A stretch of DNA of 39,104 nt from an uncultured beta proteobacterium (GCA_903894155.1 CAITPF010000181.1:1-39104); one strand, 5' to 3'. Numbered from the stretch's first letter, positions 1 through 8,433 are shown. The notes: generated by a model from the sequence alone, not told the origin. A program made the numbers and translations.

Positions 1-340
1 CGGACCGGCGCAGTCTGAGCCCGACAGGGGGCATGCGGCACCCGGCCCGCACAGCGCAAGGCGAAATACAGCGCCGCTCGGTGACACTGCCGGTTTCTCT
101 AAAAACACTATTCAGAAAAACTGGCAGAAAACCCGCCACGTCCTGCCGAATCCAGAGGCACCCCATAGGAGGATTATGATAGGATTATCGCGGGGACGGA
201 CTCGACCCGTGCACAGATTAGAAGAACAACGATTCGACGAGACATCCGCATCATTTTCGGACGATTATTCGCCGATGTTGCCGCGATTCCTGTCGTAGTG
301 CGTTCAAAATCAGATGCCCCCTGCAACTCCGGAGGATTTT
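1..340. other. Leader region with no convincing gene
   Basis: I see no recognisable protein in this stretch. A 40-codon frame (176-298, plus strand) follows a strong AGGAGG at 167-172, but the spacing to its ATG is only 3 bases and the product, rich in Arg, Asp and Ser, resembles nothing I know. The segment ATAGGAGGATTAT is followed at once by ATAGGATTAT, a short imperfect direct repeat. The region probably holds the promoter and 5' leader of the plus-strand operon. No clear -35/-10 pair could be picked out. Confidence 0.4.
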
Positions 341-1600
341 ATGGATTTCGGTTTTACTAAAGAACAAGAGAACCTGCGCAAGGACGTTCTCGAATTTATC
401 CGGGTCAACATGACCCCTGAGGTCTACGCCGAGATGGACGAGGCTGAGGAGGCGACCGAAAGCTCCTCCCAGGAACGCCACCCGGGCAAGCGAGGCCCCC
501 TGCTGCAGGCCGTCTTCGACAAGATCGGCGAGCGCGGCTGGCTGGGCTACAGCTACCCCAAAGAGTACGGCGGCCAGAACGGCGATCGCGTCGGCCAGAA
601 CATCATCGAGGAAGAGTTCCTGCGCGCCGGCATCCAGATCAGCCTGGCCGGCAGCGGGGCGCCCGCGATCATGGCCGTTGGCACCGAAGAGCAGAAGCGC
701 TACTTCCTGCCCAAGCTCATCAAGATGGACTACTCCTTCGCGCTGGGCTTTACCGAACCGCACGCGGGCGCAGACCTCGCCGCCCTGAAGTGCCGCGCAA
801 AGCGTGATGGCGACCACTTCGTCATCAACGGCCAGAAGATGTACACCACGTCGGCACACTACGCGACGCACATCTACCTGATGGCGCGCACCGATCCCGA
901 TGTGGGTCGCCACGACGGGATTTCGATCTTCCTGATCCCGATGGATACCGCGGGCATTACCGTGCGCCCGCTCTGGACGATCCAGAACAATCCGCGTGCG
1001 CCGCGTGGCACGACCTATGGCGAAGCGCGCAGCAACGAAACGTTCTTCGAGAACGTGCGGGTGCACGAATCGACACTGCTCGGGCGCGAAAACCAGGGCT
1101 GGCGCGTGGGTTCCATGGGCCTGAACCTCGACCGCGTGGGCGCGGCGCGCTATCTGCGCTCGGTGCGTCGCGACGAGGATATCGTCAACTTCGTGAAATC
1201 CAACAAGTTCGGCGATTACACGCCGGCCGACGATCCGGCCATCCGCGACAAGATCGCCGAGATGTGGATCGAAGGCCAGGTCTGCCGCCTCATGACCCTG
1301 CGCAGCATGTCCATCGTTGAGCATGGCGGCAACTTCACCTACGAAGGCTCGGCCGAAAAAGTCTGGTCGCCCGAGCACGGCGTGCGCTGCACCGAGGCCA
1401 TCACGCAAATGCTCGGACCGTACGGGACGCTGCTCAACGGCTCGCCGCGCGCCGTCGAAAAAGGCGTCTTCGCCCACAACACGATGGGCGCATTCCAGTC
1501 CGGCATCAACCACGGCAGCGTGCAGATCATGCGCGATCAGGTGGCCAAGCGCGGTCTCGAATTGCCCTCCCAGCGCAGGAGCCAGAAGGCCAAGGCATAA
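341..1600 (+). CDS. Acyl-CoA dehydrogenase family protein (subunit 1 of a pair)
   Basis: A flavoenzyme of the acyl-CoA dehydrogenase superfamily, expected to introduce an alpha,beta double bond into an acyl-CoA. The 419-residue protein has the N-terminal helical domain from MDFGFTKEQENLR, the GWLGYSYPKEYGG segment, the beta domain with the family motif ALGFTEPHAGADLA and the C-terminal helical domain. The ATG at 341 is chosen over the one at 314 because GGAGG lies just before it and the protein then begins like its family. Near the C-terminus, where MCAD-type enzymes carry the catalytic Glu in a YEG-T motif, this protein reads NHGSVQIM. I could not place the base and it may lie elsewhere. It is the first gene of a plus-strand operon and is followed by a second, different dehydrogenase, a layout typical of heteromeric dehydrogenases. 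The substrate is unknown. Confidence 0.93.
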   Translation: MDFGFTKEQENLRKDVLEFIRVNMTPEVYAEMDEAEEATESSSQERHPGKRGPLLQAVFDKIGERGWLGYSYPKEYGGQNGDRVGQNIIEEEFLRAGIQISLAGSGAPAIMAVGTEEQKRYFLPKLIKMDYSFALGFTEPHAGADLAALKCRAKRDGDHFVINGQKMYTTSAHYATHIYLMARTDPDVGRHDGISIFLIPMDTAGITVRPLWTIQNNPRAPRGTTYGEARSNETFFENVRVHESTLLGRENQGWRVGSMGLNLDRVGAARYLRSVRRDEDIVNFVKSNKFGDYTPADDPAIRDKIAEMWIEGQVCRLMTLRSMSIVEHGGNFTYEGSAEKVWSPEHGVRCTEAITQMLGPYGTLLNGSPRAVEKGVFAHNTMGAFQSGINHGSVQIMRDQVAKRGLELPSQRRSQKAKA

Positions 1601-1693
1601 AAAGGGCCCCGTGCCCCGGGGGGAGCGACGCACTGCGCGTCGCCTGCGATGTCCACAGAACAGTGCTGCTGAAAGCAAAAGATAGGATCGAAC

Positions 1694-2874
1694 ATGGATG
1701 TGCTGCTGAACGACGAAGAGAAACTGGTTGCCTCGAGCGCCCGCGAATTCCTGCAGGGTGAATGCTCGACTGCCCTGGTGCGCGAGATGGAAGAAGACCG
1801 GCTGGGTTACTCGCCCGAACTCTGGGCCAAGAGCGCCGAGATGGGCTGGCCGGGCATGTGCCTGCCCGAGCAATACGGCGGCCAGGAACTGCCCCTGACG
1901 TACCTGGGCCTGGTCATGCAGGAATGCGGGCGCGCGATGGCGCCGATCCCGCTGCACAGCACTGTCGTGACCTCGATCACGCTGGCGCGCTCAGGATCCC
2001 CCGAGCAACGCCAGGCGATCCTGCCCGGCGTGTCGGAAGGAAAGACGATCCTCACCTGGGCGTTCTCCGAAGTCGACGCGCGCTACCTGCCGGCAACCGT
2101 GAAGATGACGGCCAAGGCTGACGGCGACGACTTCGTGCTCAACGGCAACAAACTGTTCGTCGACAATTTCCTCGCGGCCAATCTTTGCCTGGTCGCCGCA
2201 CGCACCGCGCCCGCCTCGGAAAAAAGCGCCGGGCTTTCGTTGTTCCTCGTCGACACCAAGGCCGCGGGCATCACGGATATATCCCGCTGCGCACCCTGGC
2301 CAAGGATCGCCAGTCGGAAATCGTGTTCAAGGACGTGCGCGTCTCCAAGGCCAATCTGGTCGGGGCGCTCAACGAAGGCTGGCCCATCATGGAGCAACTG
2401 CTCGATCTTGGAACCGTCCTCGTTTGCACCCAGATGCTGGGTGCCACGCGGATCGACGCCGAAATGGCCATCGAGCACGCCAAGTTCCGCGAAGCCTTTG
2501 GCCAGCCGATCGGCGCGTTCCAGTCGATCCAGCACACCTGCGCCGACATGATCATCTTCATCGACGGCGGAGAGCTGCTTTCGTACGAAGCGCTCTGGAA
2601 GATGGACAACGGCATGCCGGCCCAGGTCGAGGTATCCCAGGCCAAGGCCTTCTGCAACGAGAAGTGCGAAGCAGTCGTTCGTAACTCCCAGTCGGTCCAC
2701 GGTGGTATCGGCTTCATGATGGAGTTCGACCTGCACCTGTGGCTGCGCCGGGTGACCGCCTGGTCCATGCGCCTGGGCACCGCCTACGAACACCGCGCCC
2801 GGGTCGCCCATGCGCTGCTGGATTTGCCGGGTCGCGTGGTCCTGGGCCAGCCCGTTCCCCCGGTCGCGAACTAG
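1694..2874 (+). pseudogene. Acyl-CoA dehydrogenase family protein (subunit 2), frameshifted
   Basis: The second acyl-CoA dehydrogenase of the pair, about 393 residues if restored. The first part (1694 to about 2276) has the N-terminal and beta domains, with LPEQYGG, and runs to SLFLVDTKAAGIT. The homologous sequence then continues one frame over with YIPLRTLAKDRQ at about 2278 and keeps the C-terminal domain, including VHGGIGFMMEFDLHLWLRR, to 2874. One missing base (or two extra) near 2276-2280, in the stretch GGATATATCCC, explains the break. Both halves are otherwise well conserved, so this is either a very recent mutation or a sequencing error. I see no slippery heptamer that would suggest programmed frameshifting. 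The start at 1694 has AGGA about 7 bases upstream. Its partner is the gene at 341. Confidence 0.88.
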
Positions 2875-2899
2875 TCCTCATTCAATCGGAGCAGTGAAA

Positions 2900-3103
2900 A
2901 TGAAATGTCTCGTGTGCGGAAAGGAAATCGACACGGCCAGCGCCGACTCCAAGACGGGTGAAACCGCCTTCGGTGCCAGGGAAGTCGATCCGAGCAAGGG
3001 CACCCGCCAGTTCCACGATGGCGAGTGGTATTTCTTCGACACGCTGTCTTGCCGTACCAAGTTCATGGTCGCACCGCAGCGTTACCTGACCGGCAAGGCC
3101 TGA
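2900..3103 (+). CDS. Small YHS/TRASH-like metal-binding protein
   Basis: A 67-residue protein that begins with MKCLVCGKEID, a CxxC pair, and contains FHDGEWYFFDTLSCRTKF, which places a further Cys after an aromatic stretch. This arrangement resembles YHS and TRASH domains, small zinc or other metal-binding folds often attached to or beside redox enzymes. The ATG at 2900 has GGAG upstream and opens 26 bases after the dehydrogenase stop. Its place between the dehydrogenases and the hydratases suggests a helper role in the same complex or a metal or redox function. This is inference. No enzymatic activity is expected from its size. Confidence 0.72.
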   Translation: MKCLVCGKEIDTASADSKTGETAFGAREVDPSKGTRQFHDGEWYFFDTLSCRTKFMVAPQRYLTGKA

Positions 3104-3113
3104 GCGGCCGCGG

Positions 3114-3130
3114 GGCCGCCTCGGGCGGCC
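3114..3130. other. GC-rich hairpin inside the operon
   Basis: GGCCGCC (3114-3120), loop TCG, GGCGGCC (3124-3130): a perfect 7-bp stem 10 bases after the stop of the YHS-like gene. Only two T follow on the plus strand, so it is not a classical terminator. In the 172-base gap it may lower readthrough or protect the upstream mRNA end. Confidence 0.45.
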
Positions 3131-3275
3131 TTGCACGGGCCATGGCGCCACGCGGCGCCTGTGCGGCTCGTTTCCCGTATCAGGCTTTCTGTTTGTATGG
3201 CGCTGCGTGCATTCCTTCGGGATGCCAGCAGCGCGGCTCATAGCCACTGGTATTCATCCATCAAGGAGATAGCGT

Positions 3276-3806
3276 ATGTCTGCCCTGACCGAATCGCTCA
3301 AAAAATACATCGGATTGAAATCCGAGACGGATGTGGCCTGCGACACCGTCGAGCGCGGCGCCGTGCGCCGTTACGCCCAGGCGATCCAGAACGAAGACCC
3401 GATTTTCAACACGCCGTGCGAGACCAATGCGCGCTATGGCGGCCCTGTCGCCCCGCCGTTGTTTCCGACGCACATGTTCAGGCGGCCCTTCGGCGTGTCC
3501 GACCCGATCCAGGACAACGTCAACAACCCGGACTTCGACGGAATCGTCGCCGCGACCAGTTCGCAGGGATTGCCGGCGATCGAGCCGCTCAAGGGGTACG
3601 CGCTGCTCAATGGCGGATCTGAAATCGAATTTTTCCGCTATGCGCGCCACGGCGAGAAGGTCACGCTGCAATCGCGCTATGCCGACATCATCGAAAAAGA
3701 GACGAGCAAGGGACCGATGATCCTGGTCATTACCGAGTCGGAATACCGCACGCCGGAAGGCGAGTTGCTGATCCGCACCCGTCGCACCCAGATTCGGAGG
3801 AAATAG
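3276..3806 (+). CDS. MaoC/FAS1-like hydratase, N-terminal hot-dog subunit
   Basis: A 176-residue hot-dog fold protein of the FAS1-like dehydratase (MaoC N-terminal) type. Visible family features are YAQAIQNEDPIFN, the GGPVAPPLFPTHMF loop and the central helix region. In the (R)-hydratase signature D-x-N-P-x-H the catalytic His position reads Phe here, so this subunit is probably not catalytic by itself. AAGGAG precedes the ATG. The next gene, only 2 bases away, encodes a second hot-dog protein that keeps the His. Together they likely form a heteromeric enoyl-CoA hydratase, as known for MaoC pairs such as ChsH1/ChsH2 in steroid side-chain breakdown. The role here would be to hydrate the enoyl-CoA made by the dehydrogenases; the substrate is unknown. 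Confidence 0.85.
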   Translation: MSALTESLKKYIGLKSETDVACDTVERGAVRRYAQAIQNEDPIFNTPCETNARYGGPVAPPLFPTHMFRRPFGVSDPIQDNVNNPDFDGIVAATSSQGLPAIEPLKGYALLNGGSEIEFFRYARHGEKVTLQSRYADIIEKETSKGPMILVITESEYRTPEGELLIRTRRTQIRRK

Positions 3807-3808
3807 TC

Positions 3809-4291
3809 ATGGCACTCGGCAAACCCCTGTTCTTCGAAGACGTGGCGGTCGGGCAGTCGATCCCGACGCTCGAGAAAGGCGCCTTCACGACGGCTCACCT
3901 GATGCGGTGGTCCGCGGCCATGGAAAACTGGCACAAGATCCACTATGACGAGCGCTTTGCCATCGAACATGACAAGCTGCCCGGGCTGCTGGTCAACGGC
4001 TCGCTCAAGCAGCAGTACGTCATGCAACTGCTCGCCGATTGGGCCGGACCCGGCGGCTGGGTCTGGAAGGCGAGCTTTCAGTTTCGCGCGATGAACCAGG
4101 TCGGCGAAGCACTGCGCGTCTGGGGCAAGGTCACCGGCAAGCGCGAAGGGCCCGACTTCGGCGTCGTCGACATCGAGCTCGGCATCCTCAACCAGGACGA
4201 CAAAGAGTCGACCCCTGGCACCGGCACGATCGCGCTGCCCTACCGCAACGGCAAGCCGCTGCCCTATCCCTTCGTGCCGCCGGCGCTCTAG
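3809..4291 (+). CDS. MaoC-like hydratase, catalytic hot-dog subunit
   Basis: A 160-residue MaoC-like protein. The segment AAMENWHKIHYDERFA matches the hydratase helix with the His of the (N)xHxIHYD pattern seen in mesaconyl-CoA hydratase-like enzymes, and GLLVNGSLKQQYVMQLL forms the following helix. GGAGG lies just before the ATG and the gene starts 2 bases after the upstream hot-dog gene, so the two are translated together. I infer that it supplies the catalytic residues of a two-subunit enoyl-CoA hydratase. It is followed without a gap by a CoA-transferase gene that begins with GTG. Confidence 0.87.
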   Translation: MALGKPLFFEDVAVGQSIPTLEKGAFTTAHLMRWSAAMENWHKIHYDERFAIEHDKLPGLLVNGSLKQQYVMQLLADWAGPGGWVWKASFQFRAMNQVGEALRVWGKVTGKREGPDFGVVDIELGILNQDDKESTPGTGTIALPYRNGKPLPYPFVPPAL

Positions 4292-4293
4292 GC

Positions 4294-5535
4294 GTGGATA
4301 CGAGCCACCAGTCTGGCGCGCTCGACGGAATACGGGTTCTCGATCTCAGCCACGGGATCGCGGGCCCGTTTGCCGCGCGGTTGCTGGGCGACTACGGCGC
4401 GCAGGTCATCAAGGTCGAAAAGCCGGTGTCCGGCGATCTTGCCAGAGCCCTGCCGCCGCTCGCGCCCGACGCGCAGGCGCCCGAACAAAGCCTGCTTTTT
4501 CAGTACCTCAACTGGAACAAGCGCAGCATCGCGCTTGACCTGCGCTTAGCCGAATCGCATCCGGCGATCCGCGAGCTGGTGCGCGCGAGCGATATCGTCA
4601 TTGAAAGTTTTCGTCCCGGCACCCTGGCGCGCTGGGGCCTCTCGGTAGATCAGATGCTGGCGTGGAATCCGCGCATCGTCGTCACCTCCATCACCAATTT
4701 CGGGCAGGACGGTCCCTACGCACAGTTCCGCGCCAGCGACCTCGTGCTGCAGGCCATGGGCGGCATCATGCAGATCAGCGGCCAGGCCGATCGCGAACCG
4801 CTCAAGCACGGGTTGTCGCAGTCGTATTATTGCGCCGGGCTCAATGCCGCCTATGCCTCTGTCATGGCGGCCTGCGCGGCCCAGACCGACGGGATCGGCG
4901 AGCATATTGACCTCTCCATCCAGGAGTGCCTGGCCTCCGAGCTCGTGCTCAACCAGTCGTACTACGCTTTTCTCGGTGCCGTGCAAGGTCGTCGCGCCGT
5001 GGTGCAGGATCCCTTTGCCGGCGAGCCGATTCCCGCGCGCAAGGGATTTATCGCCTTTCAAACAGGCGGCGGCGCACCATTCGACACATTTGCCGAGTTG
5101 TTCGACCGGCCTGAGTTTCGCGATCCGCGGTTCTCGAGCCCGCCCCAGCGCGAGAAGCGGGTGCCGGAAGTGCGCGCGCTGCTCGAAGAATGCGTCGCCG
5201 ATCGCGATGCCAAGGAAGTATTTCTTGCCGGGCAGTCCAGGCGTCTGCTCCTTGGCATGGTGCAGAGCGCGCAAGACCTGCTCGACTGCGAGCACCTGCG
5301 CGACCGCAAGGCCTTTGCGGCAGTGCCGCACCCGGCCACCGCCACCGAAATTACTTTCCCGTTCGAGCTCGCCAAGATGTCGGCCACGCCCGCTACGCTG
5401 CGGCGCAGGTCACCCATGCTTGATGAGCACCGCACGGAAATCCTGGCGGGGCTCACGGGCCTGGACGCCGCAGAGCGTGCTGCGCTGGCCGTTGCACCCC
5501 ACCTGGCCGCGGGGAGCGTGACGCATGGAAAATAA
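4294..5535 (+). CDS. Class III CoA-transferase (CaiB/BaiF), likely non-catalytic partner
   Basis: A 413-residue family III CoA-transferase, which moves CoA between carboxylic acids. It has the N-terminal signature IRVLDLSHGIAGPFAARLLG, then GAQVIKVEKP and NWNKRSIALDL. I chose the GTG at 4294 because it lies 2 bases after the preceding stop and the protein then begins at the family start. Class III enzymes carry a catalytic Asp four residues before a Gly in a (D)xxxG segment (Asp169 in formyl-CoA transferase). This protein reads SQSYYCAGLNAAY there, with no Asp and an apparent short deletion compared with the next gene. It overlaps that paralogue by 11 bases. A heteromer such as BbsEF, the benzylsuccinate CoA-transferase, is the closest known model. 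Confidence 0.88.
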   Translation: MDTSHQSGALDGIRVLDLSHGIAGPFAARLLGDYGAQVIKVEKPVSGDLARALPPLAPDAQAPEQSLLFQYLNWNKRSIALDLRLAESHPAIRELVRASDIVIESFRPGTLARWGLSVDQMLAWNPRIVVTSITNFGQDGPYAQFRASDLVLQAMGGIMQISGQADREPLKHGLSQSYYCAGLNAAYASVMAACAAQTDGIGEHIDLSIQECLASELVLNQSYYAFLGAVQGRRAVVQDPFAGEPIPARKGFIAFQTGGGAPFDTFAELFDRPEFRDPRFSSPPQREKRVPEVRALLEECVADRDAKEVFLAGQSRRLLLGMVQSAQDLLDCEHLRDRKAFAAVPHPATATEITFPFELAKMSATPATLRRRSPMLDEHRTEILAGLTGLDAAERAALAVAPHLAAGSVTHGK

Positions 5536-6922
5536 GGCAACCCTGCCATTGACCGGCATGCGCGTGCTGGATCTTTCTTACGTGTTTGCCGTTCCCTACA
5601 TGGCGGGACTTCTCAGCGATCTTGGCGCCGATGTCATCAAGATCGAGGCGCCGCACAAACTCGACCAGACGCGCGGGCGTGCGTTCGGCCCTTACCTGGA
5701 CAACGATCCAGCCGGGGATCCCTGGAACCGCTCCGGCATCTTCTACGTGGTGAATCGCGGCAAGCGCTCGCTGGTGCTGGACATGGGCAAGCCCGAGGGC
5801 AAGGAAGTCTTCCTCGACCTCGTGCGCGAGAGCGATATTGTCCTGGAGAACTACACGCCGCGCGTCATGCGCAAGTGGGGCCTGCATTACGACGAGCTTC
5901 GCAAGATCAAGCCTTCGCTGATCATGCTGTCCAACACCGGATACGGATCCACGGGGCCGTGGTGCAATTTCCCGAGCCAGGGCACGACGCTCGAGGCGAC
6001 GATGGGAATCACCTGCTACACCGGCTACCCCGGCGACAAGCCCTGGAAGGTCGGCCAATCCTATCCGGACTTCCTCGCGTGCTGGTCGGGCCTGACCGCG
6101 CTTTGGTCGGCGATCCACCATATGCGCAAGACTGGCGTTGGCCAGTGGATCGACGTTGGCATGTACCAGCTCGGCGTGGCGCTGATTCCCGAGCCCATCA
6201 TCCAGAAGCAGGTCGACGGCACCGACATGCCGCGCATCGGCAACGAGCATCGCGAGCATGTGCCAAGCAACGTGTACCGCGCGCAGGGCGACGATCAGTG
6301 GATTGCCCTCACGGTCGAGACCGATGCGCAATGGGCAACGCTCGCTCACCTGATGGGCCAGCCCGCGCTTGCCGCCGACGCGCGTTTTGCAACCGCCGCG
6401 GGCAGGCGCGCGCACCGCGACGAAGTCAACGCCGTGGTCGCCGCATGGACACTTGCGCAAGACAAGACGCGCCTGACCGAAATCCTGCAGGGCAGCGGCA
6501 TTGCCGCAGGCCCGGTGCTCAACAGCCGGGAGTTGCTGCTTGATCCGCACCTGACGCACCGGGGTTTCTACGAGCGGGTCGATCACCCGGAACCCATCGG
6601 CATGCGCCGCATCATCGGGCGCCCCTATCGGTTGCGCTTCAGGAACGTGCACATCCGCAAACCGGGGCCACGCTTTGGCGACGGCAACGACAGCGTGCTG
6701 CGCGAGATCGCCGGCCTGGATGACGAGCGCATCGCGGCGCTCAAGGCAGCCGGGATCGTCAGCGACCTGCCGACCAACCCGGGGATCTCCGGCACGATGG
6801 ATACCGAAGGCATGCTCAAGCTGCGCACGCTGGTCGCCGTTGACCCCGATTATCGGGACATCATGGCACGGGCAGAAGCGCCGGCGCGCGCCGACCAGAA
6901 AGGGGAATCCGATGCGAAATAG
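5525..6922 (+). CDS. Class III CoA-transferase (CaiB/BaiF), catalytic
   Basis: A 465-residue family III CoA-transferase starting MENKATLPLTGMRVLDLSYV, with GADVIKIEAP and the TGVGQWIDVGMYQ segment. The candidate nucleophile Asp is present in QSYPDFLACWSG. The protein is about 50 residues longer than its neighbour, mainly by a C-terminal extension. It overlaps the upstream transferase by 11 bases and the downstream TctC gene by 11 bases, so translation of all three is coupled. I infer that the two transferases form one enzyme that activates the acid delivered by the TctABC transporter, using a CoA donor such as succinyl-CoA or acetyl-CoA. The donor is not shown by the sequence. Confidence 0.9.
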   Translation: MENKATLPLTGMRVLDLSYVFAVPYMAGLLSDLGADVIKIEAPHKLDQTRGRAFGPYLDNDPAGDPWNRSGIFYVVNRGKRSLVLDMGKPEGKEVFLDLVRESDIVLENYTPRVMRKWGLHYDELRKIKPSLIMLSNTGYGSTGPWCNFPSQGTTLEATMGITCYTGYPGDKPWKVGQSYPDFLACWSGLTALWSAIHHMRKTGVGQWIDVGMYQLGVALIPEPIIQKQVDGTDMPRIGNEHREHVPSNVYRAQGDDQWIALTVETDAQWATLAHLMGQPALAADARFATAAGRRAHRDEVNAVVAAWTLAQDKTRLTEILQGSGIAAGPVLNSRELLLDPHLTHRGFYERVDHPEPIGMRRIIGRPYRLRFRNVHIRKPGPRFGDGNDSVLREIAGLDDERIAALKAAGIVSDLPTNPGISGTMDTEGMLKLRTLVAVDPDYRDIMARAEAPARADQKGESDAK

Positions 6923-7901
6923 ACTCCGGGAGCGCGGTGCATGGCGCTTGCTCGCCGCCCTGTTTTTCGCATGCCTCGGGGGTGCCGCGTTCGGTCAGGC
7001 CGACAACTACCCCAGCCGTTCGATCACCTTCATCGTCCCCTACGGTCCGGCCGGATCGACGGATCCGGTGTCACGGCAGTTCGTCTCGCAACTCGAAAAG
7101 GTGCTTGGCGTCGACATCAATATTGAAAACAAGCCAGGCGGCTCCGGCACGCTGGGCTTCGGGATCGTCATGCGGGCAAAGCCCGATGGCTACACGATCG
7201 GCCTGGCCACCAACAGCATGCTGGCCTATCAACCCCTGGTCAACCCGGCGCTAACGTTCAAGACGCCTGACGATTACCAGCCCATCGTCAAACTGGGTGA
7301 AACGCCGATCGTGCTGGTGGTGCGCGCGGATTCCCCCTGGAAGACGTTCGACGAATTCATGGCGCACGTGCGCGCCAATCCGGGGAAAGTGCGCGCGGCA
7401 GTCTCGGGCAAGCGCACGGTGCCCGATCTGCTCGCCCAGGAATTCAATTTGAACGCGAAGGTCAACCTGCGCACGGTTCCCTTCACAGGCGGCAGCGGCG
7501 AAGCCCTCGTGGCGCTGCTGGGCAATCGGGTCGAGGCGACGCTTTTCACCGGCGCCTTTGGCCTGCCGGGGCACGTGGAAGCCGGAAAAATCCGCGTGCT
7601 CGCCGTGTTCAAGCAGGGGCCATATGGTCCGCTGCCAGAGGCTTACACCACGATCGATGCGGGATACAAGACAACCATCACGGCGTCCTTTTACGTGATC
7701 GGGCCCAAAGGCCTGCCCAAGCCCGTGCTCGACAAACTGACGGCCGCCTCGATGCAAGTGGTTAAAAGCCCGGAATACGCTGCGTTCGCCAAGGTCGGCT
7801 ACGCGCTCAACCCCCTGGGCCCCGAAGGCATCCGCGAAGAAATCATCCGCGACACGGCCACCTTCAAAGAGCTGATCAAATTGCTCGACACGAGCAAGTG
7901 A
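6912..7901 (+). CDS. tctC: TTT transporter solute receptor (Bug/TctC family)
   Basis: A 329-residue periplasmic receptor of the tripartite tricarboxylate transporter (TTT) family. It begins with a basic stretch and a hydrophobic signal peptide (LLAALFFACLGGAAFGQA), then the family opening YPSRSITFIVPYGPAGSTD and ENKPGGSGTLG. The ATG at 6912 lies inside the end of the CoA-transferase, with AGGGGAA before it. Members bind carboxylates such as citrate, dicarboxylates or nicotinate; the ligand here is unknown. TctB and TctA follow on the same strand, so this is the one receptor in the window with its own permease. It is closest to the receptor at 14630: both share PWKTF(D/E)EF and VPFTGG-GE-LVALLG. 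Confidence 0.92.
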   Translation: MRNRLRERGAWRLLAALFFACLGGAAFGQADNYPSRSITFIVPYGPAGSTDPVSRQFVSQLEKVLGVDINIENKPGGSGTLGFGIVMRAKPDGYTIGLATNSMLAYQPLVNPALTFKTPDDYQPIVKLGETPIVLVVRADSPWKTFDEFMAHVRANPGKVRAAVSGKRTVPDLLAQEFNLNAKVNLRTVPFTGGSGEALVALLGNRVEATLFTGAFGLPGHVEAGKIRVLAVFKQGPYGPLPEAYTTIDAGYKTTITASFYVIGPKGLPKPVLDKLTAASMQVVKSPEYAAFAKVGYALNPLGPEGIREEIIRDTATFKELIKLLDTSK

Positions 7902-7925
7902 CCCGATGATGCCGATCAATCGACC

Positions 7926-8417
7926 GTGGACACCAGCCGGATGACCCTACGCGGAATCACCAAGCGCCAGGGCTATCTCTGGACAGGCCTTTTCGGCATC
8001 GTGCTTTCCGCGGGATATTTCGCCGCTGCCGCCGAATTGCCACTTGGAACGATGGACGAGCCAGGCGCGAGGCTGTTTCCGATCCTCGTCGACGCGCTCC
8101 TCCTGATCGCCAGCCTTGCGTGCGTGCGCGAAGCGCTGATGAGCCCCGACATGAAAGGAAAGCTCGATTTCCCTGTCGGTGCCGATGCAAAGCGGCTGGG
8201 CGGGCTCGTCTTGCTGCTGCTGGCCTACTTTTGCGCGATGCCGTGGGCAGGCTTCCTGCTCTCGAGCCTGGCGTTCGCCACGCTGCTGGTCCGGCTGTTG
8301 TCCGCTTCGGGGTGGTTCAGGTGCATCGTCTACGGCGTGCTGATCACCGCGCTCACGTGGCTCTTCTTTATCTATTTCCTCAAGGTGCCCATGCCCTCGG
8401 GCGTGATCTACTTTTAG
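7926..8417 (+). CDS. tctB: TTT transporter small membrane subunit TctB
   Basis: A 163-residue membrane protein with four predicted hydrophobic segments: YLWTGLFGIVLSAGYFAAA, ILVDALLLIASLACV, LVLLLLAYFCAMPWAGFLL, and the C-terminal IVYGVLITALTWLFFIYF. The segment DEPGARLFPILV matches the TctB signature. It lies between TctC and TctA, as in known TTT operons. GTG at 7926 gives the longest form; ATG at 7941 (MTLRGITK) is an alternative, and neither has a strong ribosome site. It works with TctA in the inner membrane. Confidence 0.88.
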   Translation: MDTSRMTLRGITKRQGYLWTGLFGIVLSAGYFAAAAELPLGTMDEPGARLFPILVDALLLIASLACVREALMSPDMKGKLDFPVGADAKRLGGLVLLLLAYFCAMPWAGFLLSSLAFATLLVRLLSASGWFRCIVYGVLITALTWLFFIYFLKVPMPSGVIYF

Positions 8418-8433
8418 CAAGGAGCCCGACACG

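Noticed and set aside
176-298. 40-codon frame behind AGGAGG
   Set aside because: The spacing to the ATG is too short and there is no similarity to known leader peptides; noted only as a possible leader.
1601-1693. GC-rich palindromic run (CCCCGGGG) after the first dehydrogenase gene
   Set aside because: It is short, has no T-run, and the next gene belongs to the same functional pair, so a terminator is not supported.
251-1957. Long open frame on the minus strand (568 codons)
   Set aside because: It lies opposite two clear acyl-CoA dehydrogenase genes; the translation is rich in His, Arg and Ala without any recognisable domain, typical of antisense frames in GC-rich genes.
5453-6652. 399-codon minus-strand frame
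   Set aside because: Antisense of the catalytic CoA-transferase, with no recognisable domain or ribosome site.
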